A DNA stretch of 64,000 nt from Candidatus Gastranaerophilales bacterium (lineage in GTDB: Bacteria; Cyanobacteriota; Vampirovibrionia; Gastranaerophilales; Gastranaerophilaceae). The notes beneath the pieces are model-generated. The model saw only the letters and a program-made list of their open reading frames with translations, did no database searches and had not been told where the DNA came from. The stretch spans positions 1 through 64,000 of the forward strand of contig CALVEK010000004.1 of assembly GCA_944326555.1 (NCBI GenBank), written 5' to 3'. A program made the position numbers and the translations under genes. This document shows positions 51,736 to 59,870 of this stretch, piece by piece (the first letter of the stretch is position 1; each line of letters opens with the position of its first letter).

Positions 51736-52596
51736 TTAAAGTAAGTTAGATAATATTTCATTGACAGAAAAAGACTTATTGAGCGTATAAAAATGAAGGC
51801 CTTTTACACCTGATTCCAACAACTGCTGACACTGGCAAGTTGCATATTCAACACCATATTTTTTCATATAATCCTTATCAGATGAGTGTTTTTCGAGAGT
51901 TTCTACCAAGGACACAGGTACATCAACTTTGCACATCGATGTCATTTTTTCAAGCTGCTTATAACTTGTAACGGGCAGTATTCCAGGAATTATCGGGATA
52001 TTAACATTAAGTTTTCTGCATTTATCAACAAAACTAATAAAATGATTGTTATCAAAAAACAATTGTGTGTAAATAACATCAGCCCCAAGCGCAACTTTTT
52101 CCTTTAAATACCTTAAATCACTTTCAAAAGAAGCCGCATCTTTATGACATTCCGGATAGCCAGCAACAGCAACAGAGAGTGAGCTTTTATTTTTGATATA
52201 CTTTACCAAATCAGAAGCATACTTAAAATCATGGCAAAATCTTCCATCTGCAGGTATATCGCCTCTTAGAGCAAGAATATTTTCTATACCTAATTGCTCT
52301 ATAGTCTTAAGATAAGTTTTAATATTACTTTCATTAGTGGAAACACAAGTAAAATGAGGCATAGGAGTAACGCCAAGTTCATCCTTAATTCTTGTAATTA
52401 TTTCCAGTGATTCATTCTGATTTGAACCTCCTGCCCCATAAGTAACTGAAATCAAGGATGGATTATACTTTTTAAGAACGGATAATTCTATAAATAGCTG
52501 CTCCAACTTACTAGCATCTATATCGTCTTTGGGAGGAAAGACCTCGTAGGAAAGAACCGGTCTATTTGATTTAGAATAAATCTCTCTTAAATTCAT
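51736..52596 (-). CDS. metF: methylenetetrahydrofolate reductase
   Basis: A 286-residue TIM-barrel flavoprotein that reduces methylene- to methyl-tetrahydrofolate. Key segments are SYEVFPPKDD at the start, SVTYGAGGS with the folate-site Asp-Gly residues, ALRGDIP, and YTQLFFDNNHF with the FAD-contact region. There is no regulatory domain. It sits between xerC/D and the methyltransferase gene with gaps of 11 and 14 bases. Reductant is probably NADH or ferredoxin; sequence does not decide. Confidence 0.96.
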   Translation of the reverse strand: MNLREIYSKSNRPVLSYEVFPPKDDIDASKLEQLFIELSVLKKYNPSLISVTYGAGGSNQNESLEIITRIKDELGVTPMPHFTCVSTNESNIKTYLKTIEQLGIENILALRGDIPADGRFCHDFKYASDLVKYIKNKSSLSVAVAGYPECHKDAASFESDLRYLKEKVALGADVIYTQLFFDNNHFISFVDKCRKLNVNIPIIPGILPVTSYKQLEKMTSMCKVDVPVSLVETLEKHSSDKDYMKKYGVEYATCQCQQLLESGVKGLHFYTLNKSFSVNEILSNLL

Positions 52597-52607
52597 CTCA
52601 ATTCCAT

Positions 52608-53495
52608 CTATTTGTTAATTGTAAAATAAACATCTTTTAAGCGTTTTTTGCTAACGTGTGTATATAGTTGTGTTGTAGAAACATCACTATGACCCAAAAG
52701 TTCCTGTACAACTCTTAAATCAGCACCATTTTCTAACATGTGTGTAGCAAAGCTGTGTCTTAGTGTATGGGGAGAAATATGCTTATTTAAAAGTTCTCCC
52801 TGTTTTCTAATAAAAGCATAAACATCCTGACGTGTCATCCTACGCCCGTTTGCTTTTAATAAAAGTTCCTTTTCTTTATCCAACTTAAAACGTTTAACAA
52901 TTAAATCTCTCTGCCTTAAATATTTTTCTACAGCTTTTTTAGCTTTGCTGCCTATGGGAATAATTCTTTCTTTAGAGCCCTTACCTAGACATCTAACGTA
53001 ACGGGATTTGAGATCAATATTATTAACTGTTAACTCAACAAGCTCCGACACACGAAGACCTGCCCCATACAGTAACTCAAAAACAACTGACTCCATATCA
53101 GAAAGATTATTTTTTAAAATTTTCTCTATCTCACCTACAGATATGACTTTTGGTAATTTTTTTACAAGTCTTGGCAATTCTATACCAACACTCGGGTCCT
53201 GAGAAATAATATCAACGCTATATAACCACCTAAACCATCCTCTTATTGCCGCAATTTTTCTCGTTACGGTTGTGGGTGAATAATCTTTGTCGTGCAAATT
53301 TTTGATAAAAAAGTTTATATGATTTCGTCTCACTAAAGACAAATCATCAATGTTATCAATGGACAAAATAAAATCAGAAAACGAAAACAAATCACGTCTA
53401 TATGCATCAATAGTATTCTGAGCAAGCCCTCTTTCTGCTTGCAAATATTCGAGATACTCTGCTATAAACTGAATTAACATACAGTAATTATACAT
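52608..53495 (-). CDS. xerD: XerC/XerD-type tyrosine recombinase
   Basis: A 295-residue site-specific recombinase, probably one of the pair resolving chromosome dimers at dif. The N-terminal SAM-like domain runs to about 90; the catalytic domain carries the full set: Arg in GAGLRVSEL, Lys in LGKGSKERIIP, His-x-x-Arg in HTLRHSFATHML, and His/Tyr in LLGHSDVSTTQLYTHV. A second in-frame start (MLIQF, five codons later) is equally plausible. The next gene metF starts 11 bases away. XerC and XerD cannot be told apart here; the symbol is tentative. Confidence 0.92.
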   Translation of the reverse strand: MYNYCMLIQFIAEYLEYLQAERGLAQNTIDAYRRDLFSFSDFILSIDNIDDLSLVRRNHINFFIKNLHDKDYSPTTVTRKIAAIRGWFRWLYSVDIISQDPSVGIELPRLVKKLPKVISVGEIEKILKNNLSDMESVVFELLYGAGLRVSELVELTVNNIDLKSRYVRCLGKGSKERIIPIGSKAKKAVEKYLRQRDLIVKRFKLDKEKELLLKANGRRMTRQDVYAFIRKQGELLNKHISPHTLRHSFATHMLENGADLRVVQELLGHSDVSTTQLYTHVSKKRLKDVYFTINK

Positions 53496-53522
53496 CTTTT
53501 CACAAAAAAGAGGACAAAATAA

Positions 53523-53699
53523 TTAGTTTTTATCTTCAACAAGAATCTTCACAATAGAAAGAAGCGATAAAACAACACACAAGCCACAAAACATAACAAA
53601 AAAGCTATCTAAGACCCTCAAATGAATATGAAACACTTTCATTCCAACATAAAGTAACACAGCCAAAACGTACATGTAAAGTAAATACTCTGACTTCAA
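53523..53699 (-). CDS. small membrane protein, 58 aa
   Basis: A 58-residue frame in the 266-bp gap between xerD and recN. It starts at TTG with a perfect GGAGGT four bases upstream. Two hydrophobic stretches (LYMYVLAVLLYVGMKVF and FFVMFCGLCVVLSLLSIVKIL) are separated by a short polar loop, so it should be a helical hairpin in the membrane. It ends VEDKN. Small hydrophobic proteins of this size are often missed by automatic annotation. No family is recognised. Confidence 0.65.
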   Translation of the reverse strand: MKSEYLLYMYVLAVLLYVGMKVFHIHLRVLDSFFVMFCGLCVVLSLLSIVKILVEDKN

Positions 53700-53761
53700 A
53701 ATACCTCCAAATAATCTTAAAAGAATAATGCAGTAACTCGATAATTATACTCCATTTTCAG

Positions 53762-55414
53762 TTAGTTGTATATAAGCTGTTTTGCAAAATTGACGGAATC
53801 ATCATTAACTTCACCAGCAGCCAACAGAGCAATAGCTTTAATTTTGTTTGCTTCATCAAGAGTATAAACTCTTACACTTGTTTTTTCATCTTGAGTTTTT
53901 GCAACATAAAAATGTCTGTCAGATTTTGCCGCAATAATTGGTTGGTGAGTTATGGAAATAATTTGATGAGACTTAGCAAGGTTAGAAATAGCCTGCGCAA
54001 CAGCCTGAGAAGCATTTCCTGATATGCCAGTATCAATTTCATCAAAAATTATTGTATTTATATTATCGGTTTTTGCAAAAATTGTCTTTATTGCAAGCAT
54101 AACACGAGAAATCTCACCGCCCGATGCAATCTTTGCTAAAGGCTTAGGCTCTTCTGATATATTAGTAGAAATTAAAAATTCCACATTGTCTCTACCCAGA
54201 GAATTATATTCACAATCAAGAATAGAAACGTCAAAACGAACTTTGGGCATATCCAATTTTTCCAACTCTGATGTTAAACTTTCACATAAGAGTTTAGAAA
54301 TTGTCTTTCTTGATGAAGACAATCTATCAGAAATCTCTAGCAAAGAAGCCTCTAAATCAGCTTTTTCTTTTTCTAACTTTTCTGTCTCTTCTTGAGAAAA
54401 TTCTATAGAATTATATTCATCTGACAATTTTTTGTAATTATCAAGAACAGATTCAAGAGTATTACCGTACTTTCTCTTTATTTTATCAAGTACATCTATC
54501 CTCGATTGAATTTCATCCAATCTTTGTTCATCCAATTCAAGGGACTCGGCATAATTTCTTAAAGAGGAAGATAACTCTCTCAATGACTCTTGAACATTAA
54601 TCATTTCAGCCTCATATTCAGACAAAGACTGATCCATTTCGACAGCTTTGGAAAGATTTGACTTTATTTTACCAATGGTATCGATTATACAGCCGTCTTC
54701 GCCATACAAAGCCCAATATCCCGAATAAGTAAGTTCTTTTAACTTTTCAAAATTAACAAGCACATTCAACTCATCTTGAAGTTTCACATCTTCTTCAACA
54801 TCATCAATTTGTGCCGACTCAATTTCTGATATCTGAAATTTCAAAAAGTCGACCTGTTGCTCTGATAATACAGACTTGTTTTTTGCGTCATCAAGTCTTT
54901 TTAAGATATCAGTATATTTAGAATAGACAACTTTATACTCATTTAAAATTTTTGAATGTTCTTCATTCCCATAACTGTCTAATAGATTGATATGATATTT
55001 AGGTTGAATATACGTATAAGTCATGTGTTGGTTATGGATATCAATAACCATTTCTCTAAGAGATTTTATAACATCTTGAGTAACCAAACTACCATTAATA
55101 CGAGAGCGAGAACCTGTTTCTGTAATTTCTCTTGAAAGAATAATCTCATTTCCAAAATTATCAATGCCAAAATCTTGGAAAAATGAAACAGGGAAACTAT
55201 CACTAAGTTCAATTGAAAGTTCTATAAAAGCACGCTGAGCCCCGGATTTTATAAGTTCTTTACTTGCTCTGGCACCAAAAGCTAAATCTATTGCATTAAT
55301 GAGGATACTCTTTCCCGCGCCGGTTTCACCGGTAATAACATTAAAACCTTTATCAAACTCAAGTTTCAACTCATCTATAATTATAAAATCTTTTATAGTT
55401 AACGTTTTTATCAT
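53762..55414 (-). CDS. recN: DNA repair protein RecN
   Basis: A 550-residue SMC-like ATPase that acts in double-strand-break repair. The N-terminal head has GETGAGKSILINAID (Walker A). Long coiled-coil arms occupy about 150-385. The C-terminal head has LAKIASGGEISRVMLA (signature motif) and IIFDEIDTGISG (Walker B), ending with ITHQPIIAA. Length is typical. It starts one base after the nadK stop, so the two are one unit. Confidence 0.97.
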   Translation of the reverse strand: MIKTLTIKDFIIIDELKLEFDKGFNVITGETGAGKSILINAIDLAFGARASKELIKSGAQRAFIELSIELSDSFPVSFFQDFGIDNFGNEIILSREITETGSRSRINGSLVTQDVIKSLREMVIDIHNQHMTYTYIQPKYHINLLDSYGNEEHSKILNEYKVVYSKYTDILKRLDDAKNKSVLSEQQVDFLKFQISEIESAQIDDVEEDVKLQDELNVLVNFEKLKELTYSGYWALYGEDGCIIDTIGKIKSNLSKAVEMDQSLSEYEAEMINVQESLRELSSSLRNYAESLELDEQRLDEIQSRIDVLDKIKRKYGNTLESVLDNYKKLSDEYNSIEFSQEETEKLEKEKADLEASLLEISDRLSSSRKTISKLLCESLTSELEKLDMPKVRFDVSILDCEYNSLGRDNVEFLISTNISEEPKPLAKIASGGEISRVMLAIKTIFAKTDNINTIIFDEIDTGISGNASQAVAQAISNLAKSHQIISITHQPIIAAKSDRHFYVAKTQDEKTSVRVYTLDEANKIKAIALLAAGEVNDDSVNFAKQLIYN

Positions 55415-55415
55415 T

Positions 55416-56252
55416 TTATCTCTCCGGCGAGACTCCCCATTTTAACTTTCTTCTCAGAACAGAATAAAACTCATTCCCCTCTTTTTCAAGCATTACCAAT
55501 TTAGCATACACAGAACTTTTCTTTATGACAATAAAATCACATGAATCAACGTCAATAGTGTCTTGTCCGTCAGAGGACATCTTTAACCTGTTACAAGTTT
55601 TGCAACTGGAAATTTTTATCTCATCAACAGAAGGAATAACAAGCGGTCTTGATGTTAAAGTATGAGGACAAATAGGAACTATAACAATAGCATCTAAATC
55701 CGGTGATAATACAGGTCCCCCGGCAGAAAGTGTATATGCTGTAGAACCTGTAGGAGTAGAAACAATAATTCCATCTGCTAAATAATCACAAACAACCTTA
55801 TCATTTATATACAAAAACAATTTTGAAGTTCTTGAAAAACTGTCGCCCTTAATCACAATATCATTCAATGCAAGAGTATTACCATCAAAAGACGAGAGCA
55901 TCATTCTTTTTTCTATTCTACACTCACCTGCAAAAAGCTTTTCTACAGCAAAGTCTATTTCATCAGTATTGGCTTGAGCCAAAAAGCCAAGACGCCCCAG
56001 ATTAATACCAAATACAGGAACAGATTTTGGTGCATAAAAACGCGCAGCCTTTAACAATGTGCCATCACCACCCACTGTAATAACAAACGACGCATCGTTA
56101 CAAAGCGAAGAAGACGCATCACATCTTGCATTTATATTTCTTGAGATAAATAAATCGGCAGTATATTTAGCAAAAGCTAAAGAGTCAGGAACATCTCTGT
56201 TATAAACTACTGATACTTTATCAAAAGATAAGTTTTGATTAATACTTTCCAT
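55416..56252 (-). CDS. nadK: NAD kinase
   Basis: A 278-residue enzyme that phosphorylates NAD to NADP. It shows the NAD kinase motifs VGGDGTLLKA, NLGRLGFLA, NDIVIKGD and STPTGSTAYTLSAGG. The N-terminus is normal and begins directly at the ATG that lies six bases after a TATAAT box, so the mRNA is probably leaderless. RecN follows immediately. Confidence 0.97.
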   Translation of the reverse strand: MESINQNLSFDKVSVVYNRDVPDSLAFAKYTADLFISRNINARCDASSSLCNDASFVITVGGDGTLLKAARFYAPKSVPVFGINLGRLGFLAQANTDEIDFAVEKLFAGECRIEKRMMLSSFDGNTLALNDIVIKGDSFSRTSKLFLYINDKVVCDYLADGIIVSTPTGSTAYTLSAGGPVLSPDLDAIVIVPICPHTLTSRPLVIPSVDEIKISSCKTCNRLKMSSDGQDTIDVDSCDFIVIKKSSVYAKLVMLEKEGNEFYSVLRRKLKWGVSPER

Positions 56253-56258
56253 ATCGGA

Positions 56259-56264
56259 ATTATA
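56259..56264 (-). promoter_or_regulatory. nadK-recN promoter -10 box
   Basis: On the minus strand TATAAT is followed by TCCGAT and then the nadK ATG, the same six-base spacing seen at glnA. No good -35 box or ribosome binding site is visible. Confidence 0.6.
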
Positions 56265-56300
56265 CTATAACAGGGCAAAATAAACTAATTAATAAAAAAG

Positions 56301-56678
56301 CTAGTTAGATTTTGCATAAGCTGCATCACAAGAACCGCAACAAGCCTTTTCATATGCATCAGCTGATTCCATTGCAGAAAGCAAATCATAAGCATCATCG
56401 GCAGACTTAACTGCAGCAGCAACGACATCAGGATTTTTTAACAAAAAGTCAATAGAATCTTTTACACATTGAACGGTTTCAGGATTATCGATTCTACCTG
56501 TCTGTTTAACCAATACACGACCGTAAGACTCTGCAGCCTTTGTACCGTCACCTGTAATCTCAGCAACTTCAACGTCAGCCTGAACTTGAGGTTTGACTTC
56601 TTCTTCAGATTTATATCCTGGCTTATAAGAAGTGCTTCTTACATTATTCAAATTCAAATTATTGTTTATATCTGTCAT
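56301..56678 (-). CDS. hypothetical protein with C-terminal cysteines
   Basis: A 125-residue soluble, acidic protein. The N-terminus is Asn-rich (TDINNNLNLNNVRSTSYKPG), the middle is helical and charged, and the end holds a cysteine pair in ACCGSCDAAY that could bind metal or form a disulfide. GGAG lies about nine bases before the ATG. It is separate from nadK on the same strand. Family unknown. Confidence 0.7.
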   Translation of the reverse strand: MTDINNNLNLNNVRSTSYKPGYKSEEEVKPQVQADVEVAEITGDGTKAAESYGRVLVKQTGRIDNPETVQCVKDSIDFLLKNPDVVAAAVKSADDAYDLLSAMESADAYEKACCGSCDAAYAKSN

Positions 56679-56870
56679 ATTAATACTCTCCGAGTTTTTC
56701 TTTTCTTTATAATCTTCTCATCGTGTTCTTCATCATGCTTTAAAACACAAGCAAAAATTTTTTTGCTAGTTAAACAAAAAAAATTTTTATAATATATACA
56801 AATTTTTTAAAAGTTTATACTTTTTTCGACGGAAAGTCAAGTATATTAAGAAAAATGCTTTTAAGTGTAC

Positions 56871-56919
56871 AGTATATACTTTATTAACAAAAGTTAATAA
56901 TTAGAATTGTTAACTTTGT
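56871..56919. promoter_or_regulatory. stacked dyads upstream of the calpain-like gene
   Basis: AGTATATACT (perfect 10-bp palindrome, 56871-56880) abuts TTATTAAC-AAAA-GTTAATAA (8-bp arms, 56881-56900). A third weaker dyad pairs ACAAAAGTTAA with TTAACTTTGT (56887-56919). The first word recurs at 58621-58630 and GTTAATAA at 58589, on the other side of the gene. The region 56679-56980 otherwise holds no gene. Confidence 0.5.
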
Positions 56920-56980
56920 AAATAAAATATTTATATTTGAAATTTACTACACAAAAAAAACTTAATAAATATATGAGCAG

Positions 56981-58564
56981 ATGAGTAAGAGTATTACTAT
57001 GGGTGATTTAGAAATAAAATTCTTTACAACAAATGAACTCTCAAAAAATGAGGGATATACAACAACGTCCAATAACTCAAACAAAATAGCAATCTGGGGA
57101 AATAAAATAATAGAAGAAAAAGAAAAACCCAAAGACAAAAACACAGTGGCAAAAGAACTGGGTTACAAAAGTTCTGTTAACCCGGATATATATTACAACG
57201 AAAAAGACAAAACTTATTATAAATGGGATAACAATAAAAAAACTTTTATGCTACTCATTAATGCAGTTGAAATATACCCAAACGGTTCATACAAAACAGA
57301 AAGTGGTACATTAGTAAGCTACAAAGGAGAATCGAGCTATTTAAACAGAAAAGGAGAAAGAATCTTTAGAACTGCCTATGGGGCAAAAATGAAAGATGAA
57401 TCTCAAATAAGAAACTATATGTGCGATATAAAAGGACTGGAATCAACGAGAAGAAGAGGTATATATTTCGACAAAAACTCTAATAGCTACTACCAATGGG
57501 ATAGCGAAAAAAGAGACTTTGTAAAGTCAGAAATCCAAGATGTAAGCCAATATGGAGACTACAAAAAGAACAACAAATATTATGCAAGCAATAATAAAGA
57601 AATGTCAGAAAAAGAGTATAAAGCAATAAGATCAAATATTGCACCAACTTCTGAGCCTGATATATACATGAATTACTCAACCCAAAAATACTACCGATGG
57701 AACGATACAACAAAGAATTTTGAACAATTCGATCCTGATGCAAAGAAAAAAGAATTTTTAAAACAAAAACCAGACGGAATAATAGAGTCTTTCAGCCAAG
57801 GCAAACAGGGGGATTGCTGGTTACTTGCATCACTAATGTCCATAAACTCATCGCAAAAAGGAAAAGAACTGTTAAAAGAAATAATAAAACTTGAGGAAAA
57901 TGGAAACATAACAATTAGTTTAAAAGGAGCAAATAAGGTTTATACAATAACAGAAGAAGAAATAAATGCAGCAGTTAAAAAAGGTACGTATGCCTTTGGA
58001 GATAAAGATGTAGTAGCCATTGAACTTGCTGTTGAAAAATACAGAACAGAATGTGCAGAAAATACTGATTCAAGAAATCCATACAGCTTAGATTACGTGG
58101 GTTCATATAGTCCTGGCATGATGTTATATGGAGGAAGAACAAGAAATGCATTAGAACTTCTGACAGGAAAAAAAGCAACTCAAATACAAAGAGCAAATGA
58201 CGATAATCTAATTATGATTGACAACAAAGCAATAATCGGAAAAATGGATGAAAATACGTTAAAGAAATATTTTGATAACCCCAATAATGTTATAACAGTT
58301 TCTTTATACACAGATTTGAATGGAGCATCAGGACATGCGAGTCAATTTGTTAAATATGATGAAAAAAATGTCTACCTAAAAGATCCTGAAAGCGAAAATG
58401 ATGAACTAATTAGTATACCTAAAGAAGAGTTTTATAAGAATCTTTATAACATATCATACAGCAATCTGTCTGAACCAATAGACAAAAAGCTTTCTATGTC
58501 CAGATATGTAAAATACATAATGTCTGATGAAGCAAGAAAATACTTAGAATCTAAAAAACAATAA
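56981..58564 (+). CDS. calpain-like (C2) cysteine protease with three WD-type repeats
   Basis: A 527-residue soluble protein. Residues 69-90, 160-181 and 226-250 are copies of a short unit on the plan IYxNxxxxxYYxWDxxxxxF, probably small beta modules for binding. The catalytic domain follows: Cys279 in KQGDCWLLASL, as in calpains, and His452 in SGHASQFV. The usual catalytic Asn is replaced by Asp468 in YLKDPES. There is no signal peptide. The ATG has only a weak GAGCAG upstream, and an out-of-frame ATG precedes it. Bacterial calpains are rare; some are exported, but nothing shows that here. Confidence 0.78.
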   Translation: MSKSITMGDLEIKFFTTNELSKNEGYTTTSNNSNKIAIWGNKIIEEKEKPKDKNTVAKELGYKSSVNPDIYYNEKDKTYYKWDNNKKTFMLLINAVEIYPNGSYKTESGTLVSYKGESSYLNRKGERIFRTAYGAKMKDESQIRNYMCDIKGLESTRRRGIYFDKNSNSYYQWDSEKRDFVKSEIQDVSQYGDYKKNNKYYASNNKEMSEKEYKAIRSNIAPTSEPDIYMNYSTQKYYRWNDTTKNFEQFDPDAKKKEFLKQKPDGIIESFSQGKQGDCWLLASLMSINSSQKGKELLKEIIKLEENGNITISLKGANKVYTITEEEINAAVKKGTYAFGDKDVVAIELAVEKYRTECAENTDSRNPYSLDYVGSYSPGMMLYGGRTRNALELLTGKKATQIQRANDDNLIMIDNKAIIGKMDENTLKKYFDNPNNVITVSLYTDLNGASGHASQFVKYDEKNVYLKDPESENDELISIPKEEFYKNLYNISYSNLSEPIDKKLSMSRYVKYIMSDEARKYLESKKQ

Positions 58565-58655
58565 AAAGTTAGCAAAATACATCATAGTGTTAATAAGTTT
58601 CATTTGTAAAGAAATGTAACAGTATATACTCATGTCTGCAATTTTTAATTTTGTA

Positions 58656-58825
58656 TATACTTTATATATATGTAAGACAAATGAAACAAAGTTCAAACAA
58701 GACATTAAATAAACACAATAAACAAATTAAATAAGAATGAGACTTTCACACTAACCTACCTAACTTCCTAACCTTCCCTTCCTATTAAAAGTATTGCTCT
58801 AATTAACCAATTAGAGCTTTTTTTT
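58656..58825 (+). ncRNA. candidate C-rich sRNA ending in a terminator
   Basis: The 355-bp gap after the calpain-like gene has no good frame. A TATACT box (58656-58661) is followed about 80 bases on by a pyrimidine-rich run with CCTACC, CTTCC, CCTTCCC and CTTCC words (58753-58783), which are complementary to Shine-Dalgarno sequences, and then by a strong terminator. C-rich loops before a terminator are the hallmark of SD-blocking sRNAs such as RsaE or FsrA. The -35 box is poor, so this could instead be the calpain mRNA tail. Confidence 0.4.
58796..58825 (+). terminator. Rho-independent terminator
   Basis: Perfect 9-bp stem GCTCTAATT / AATTAGAGC with a four-base loop and an eight-T run. Confidence 0.92.
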
Positions 58826-58918
58826 GCATAAAATTCAAAATTAAAGATTGAAAACAAAGTGTCGATAATACTGCATGTGTATGAAGATAAACACAAAGTA
58901 TTAACGTAGTATGAAGAT

Positions 58919-59242
58919 ATGGGTATGTATGATATCGAATCTGAAGATAAAGCACTAAAAGAAGTAGGGTTGGAACTTATGTTCTTAACTCCGGAAAAGT
59001 GTAGCCATGATGACGGCATAACTGCAGTTGAATTAAGTCGTCATCTTAATATGCCTTTAGATACAGTAAAAAGAAAACTAAAAATACTTCAGGAAAAGGG
59101 CATTGTCCAAGTAAAGGGAATAAATCCTAAAATATGGAAATTTAATGAATACAATTTTCAAAGAATGGACGAAGAAGACGAGGTCTACATGCTTCTATGC
59201 AGTTTTGATGACGTAGACTTTGACAAGTACTTCTCTTATTGA
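58919..59242 (+). CDS. winged-helix DNA-binding protein
   Basis: A 107-residue protein. Residues 30-70 form a winged helix-turn-helix: DDGITAVELSRHLNMPLDTVKRKLKILQE reads as helix-turn-recognition helix, followed by the wing GIVQVKG. The flanks are acidic. It resembles MarR/ArsR-like or Lrp-like small regulators but no family is decisive. TAGTAT lies six bases before the ATG, the same geometry as the leaderless genes here. It is near the calpain gene and its dyads, so it may regulate them. It overlaps the convergent tmk by seven bases. Confidence 0.72.
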   Translation: MGMYDIESEDKALKEVGLELMFLTPEKCSHDDGITAVELSRHLNMPLDTVKRKLKILQEKGIVQVKGINPKIWKFNEYNFQRMDEEDEVYMLLCSFDDVDFDKYFSY

Positions 59243-59859
59243 TTACTCAAAAAATCATCCAAAATTTTAACAGTATCAGCAAAAACCGTTTCTATGTCAT
59301 TATTTGCATCAACAACCTTAACTCTATTCGGAAATTTTTGAGCTATCTTCAAATAGCCTTCTCTAACTTTTTTGTGAAACTCAATACCCGCAGATTCCAT
59401 ACGATCTTTTTCGTCGCCAACACGTTTTTGAGCAACCTCAGTAGAGACATCAAAAACAAATGTCAAATCCGGTTTTGTTAACCCTGTTGCCAGATTATTA
59501 AGGTATTCAAGCTGCTGAATATCTTCACCACGCCCATAACCCTGATAAGCTATGGTAGAATCAGTATGTCTATCGCAAATAACAACCTTACCGCTCAAGA
59601 CAGCAGGCTTAACAAAATTTTCTATATGTTGAGCTCTATCTGCCAAAAACAAAAAAGTTTCGCACATAGGAGCAACATCACCATCGTAATGTAGTAGAAG
59701 CTCCCTAATCTTCTGCCCTAAGCCATAAGATCCAGGCTCACGAGTCCAGACAGTATGGTATCCTTTATTGTCCAGATATTCTTGAACCAATCTCGATTGT
59801 GTAGTCTTACCACAGCCGTCAGCGCCTTCAAAAGTTATAAAATATCCTTTTTTTGACAT
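59236..59859 (-). CDS. tmk: thymidylate kinase
   Basis: A protein of 207 residues that makes dTDP from dTMP. Walker A is FEGADGCGKTTQ; the substrate loop DRHTDSTIAYQGYGRG (His in place of the usual Tyr of DRY) and the lid with DRM follow. I start it at ATG 59859; a TTG nine bases earlier is also in frame. The gene lies 11 bases after serS in one transcript. Confidence 0.95.
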   Translation of the reverse strand: MSKKGYFITFEGADGCGKTTQSRLVQEYLDNKGYHTVWTREPGSYGLGQKIRELLLHYDGDVAPMCETFLFLADRAQHIENFVKPAVLSGKVVICDRHTDSTIAYQGYGRGEDIQQLEYLNNLATGLTKPDLTFVFDVSTEVAQKRVGDEKDRMESAGIEFHKKVREGYLKIAQKFPNRVKVVDANNDIETVFADTVKILDDFLSNQ

Positions 59860-59870
59860 AATATTCAAAC

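Noticed and set aside
52608-53495. Integrase of a mobile element
   Set aside because: Size, motif set and housekeeping neighbours fit a Xer recombinase; no att repeats, tRNA insertion or phage genes are nearby.
56973-56984. ATG just before the calpain-like start
   Set aside because: It is out of frame and hits TGA after three codons; at most it is a tiny upstream frame.
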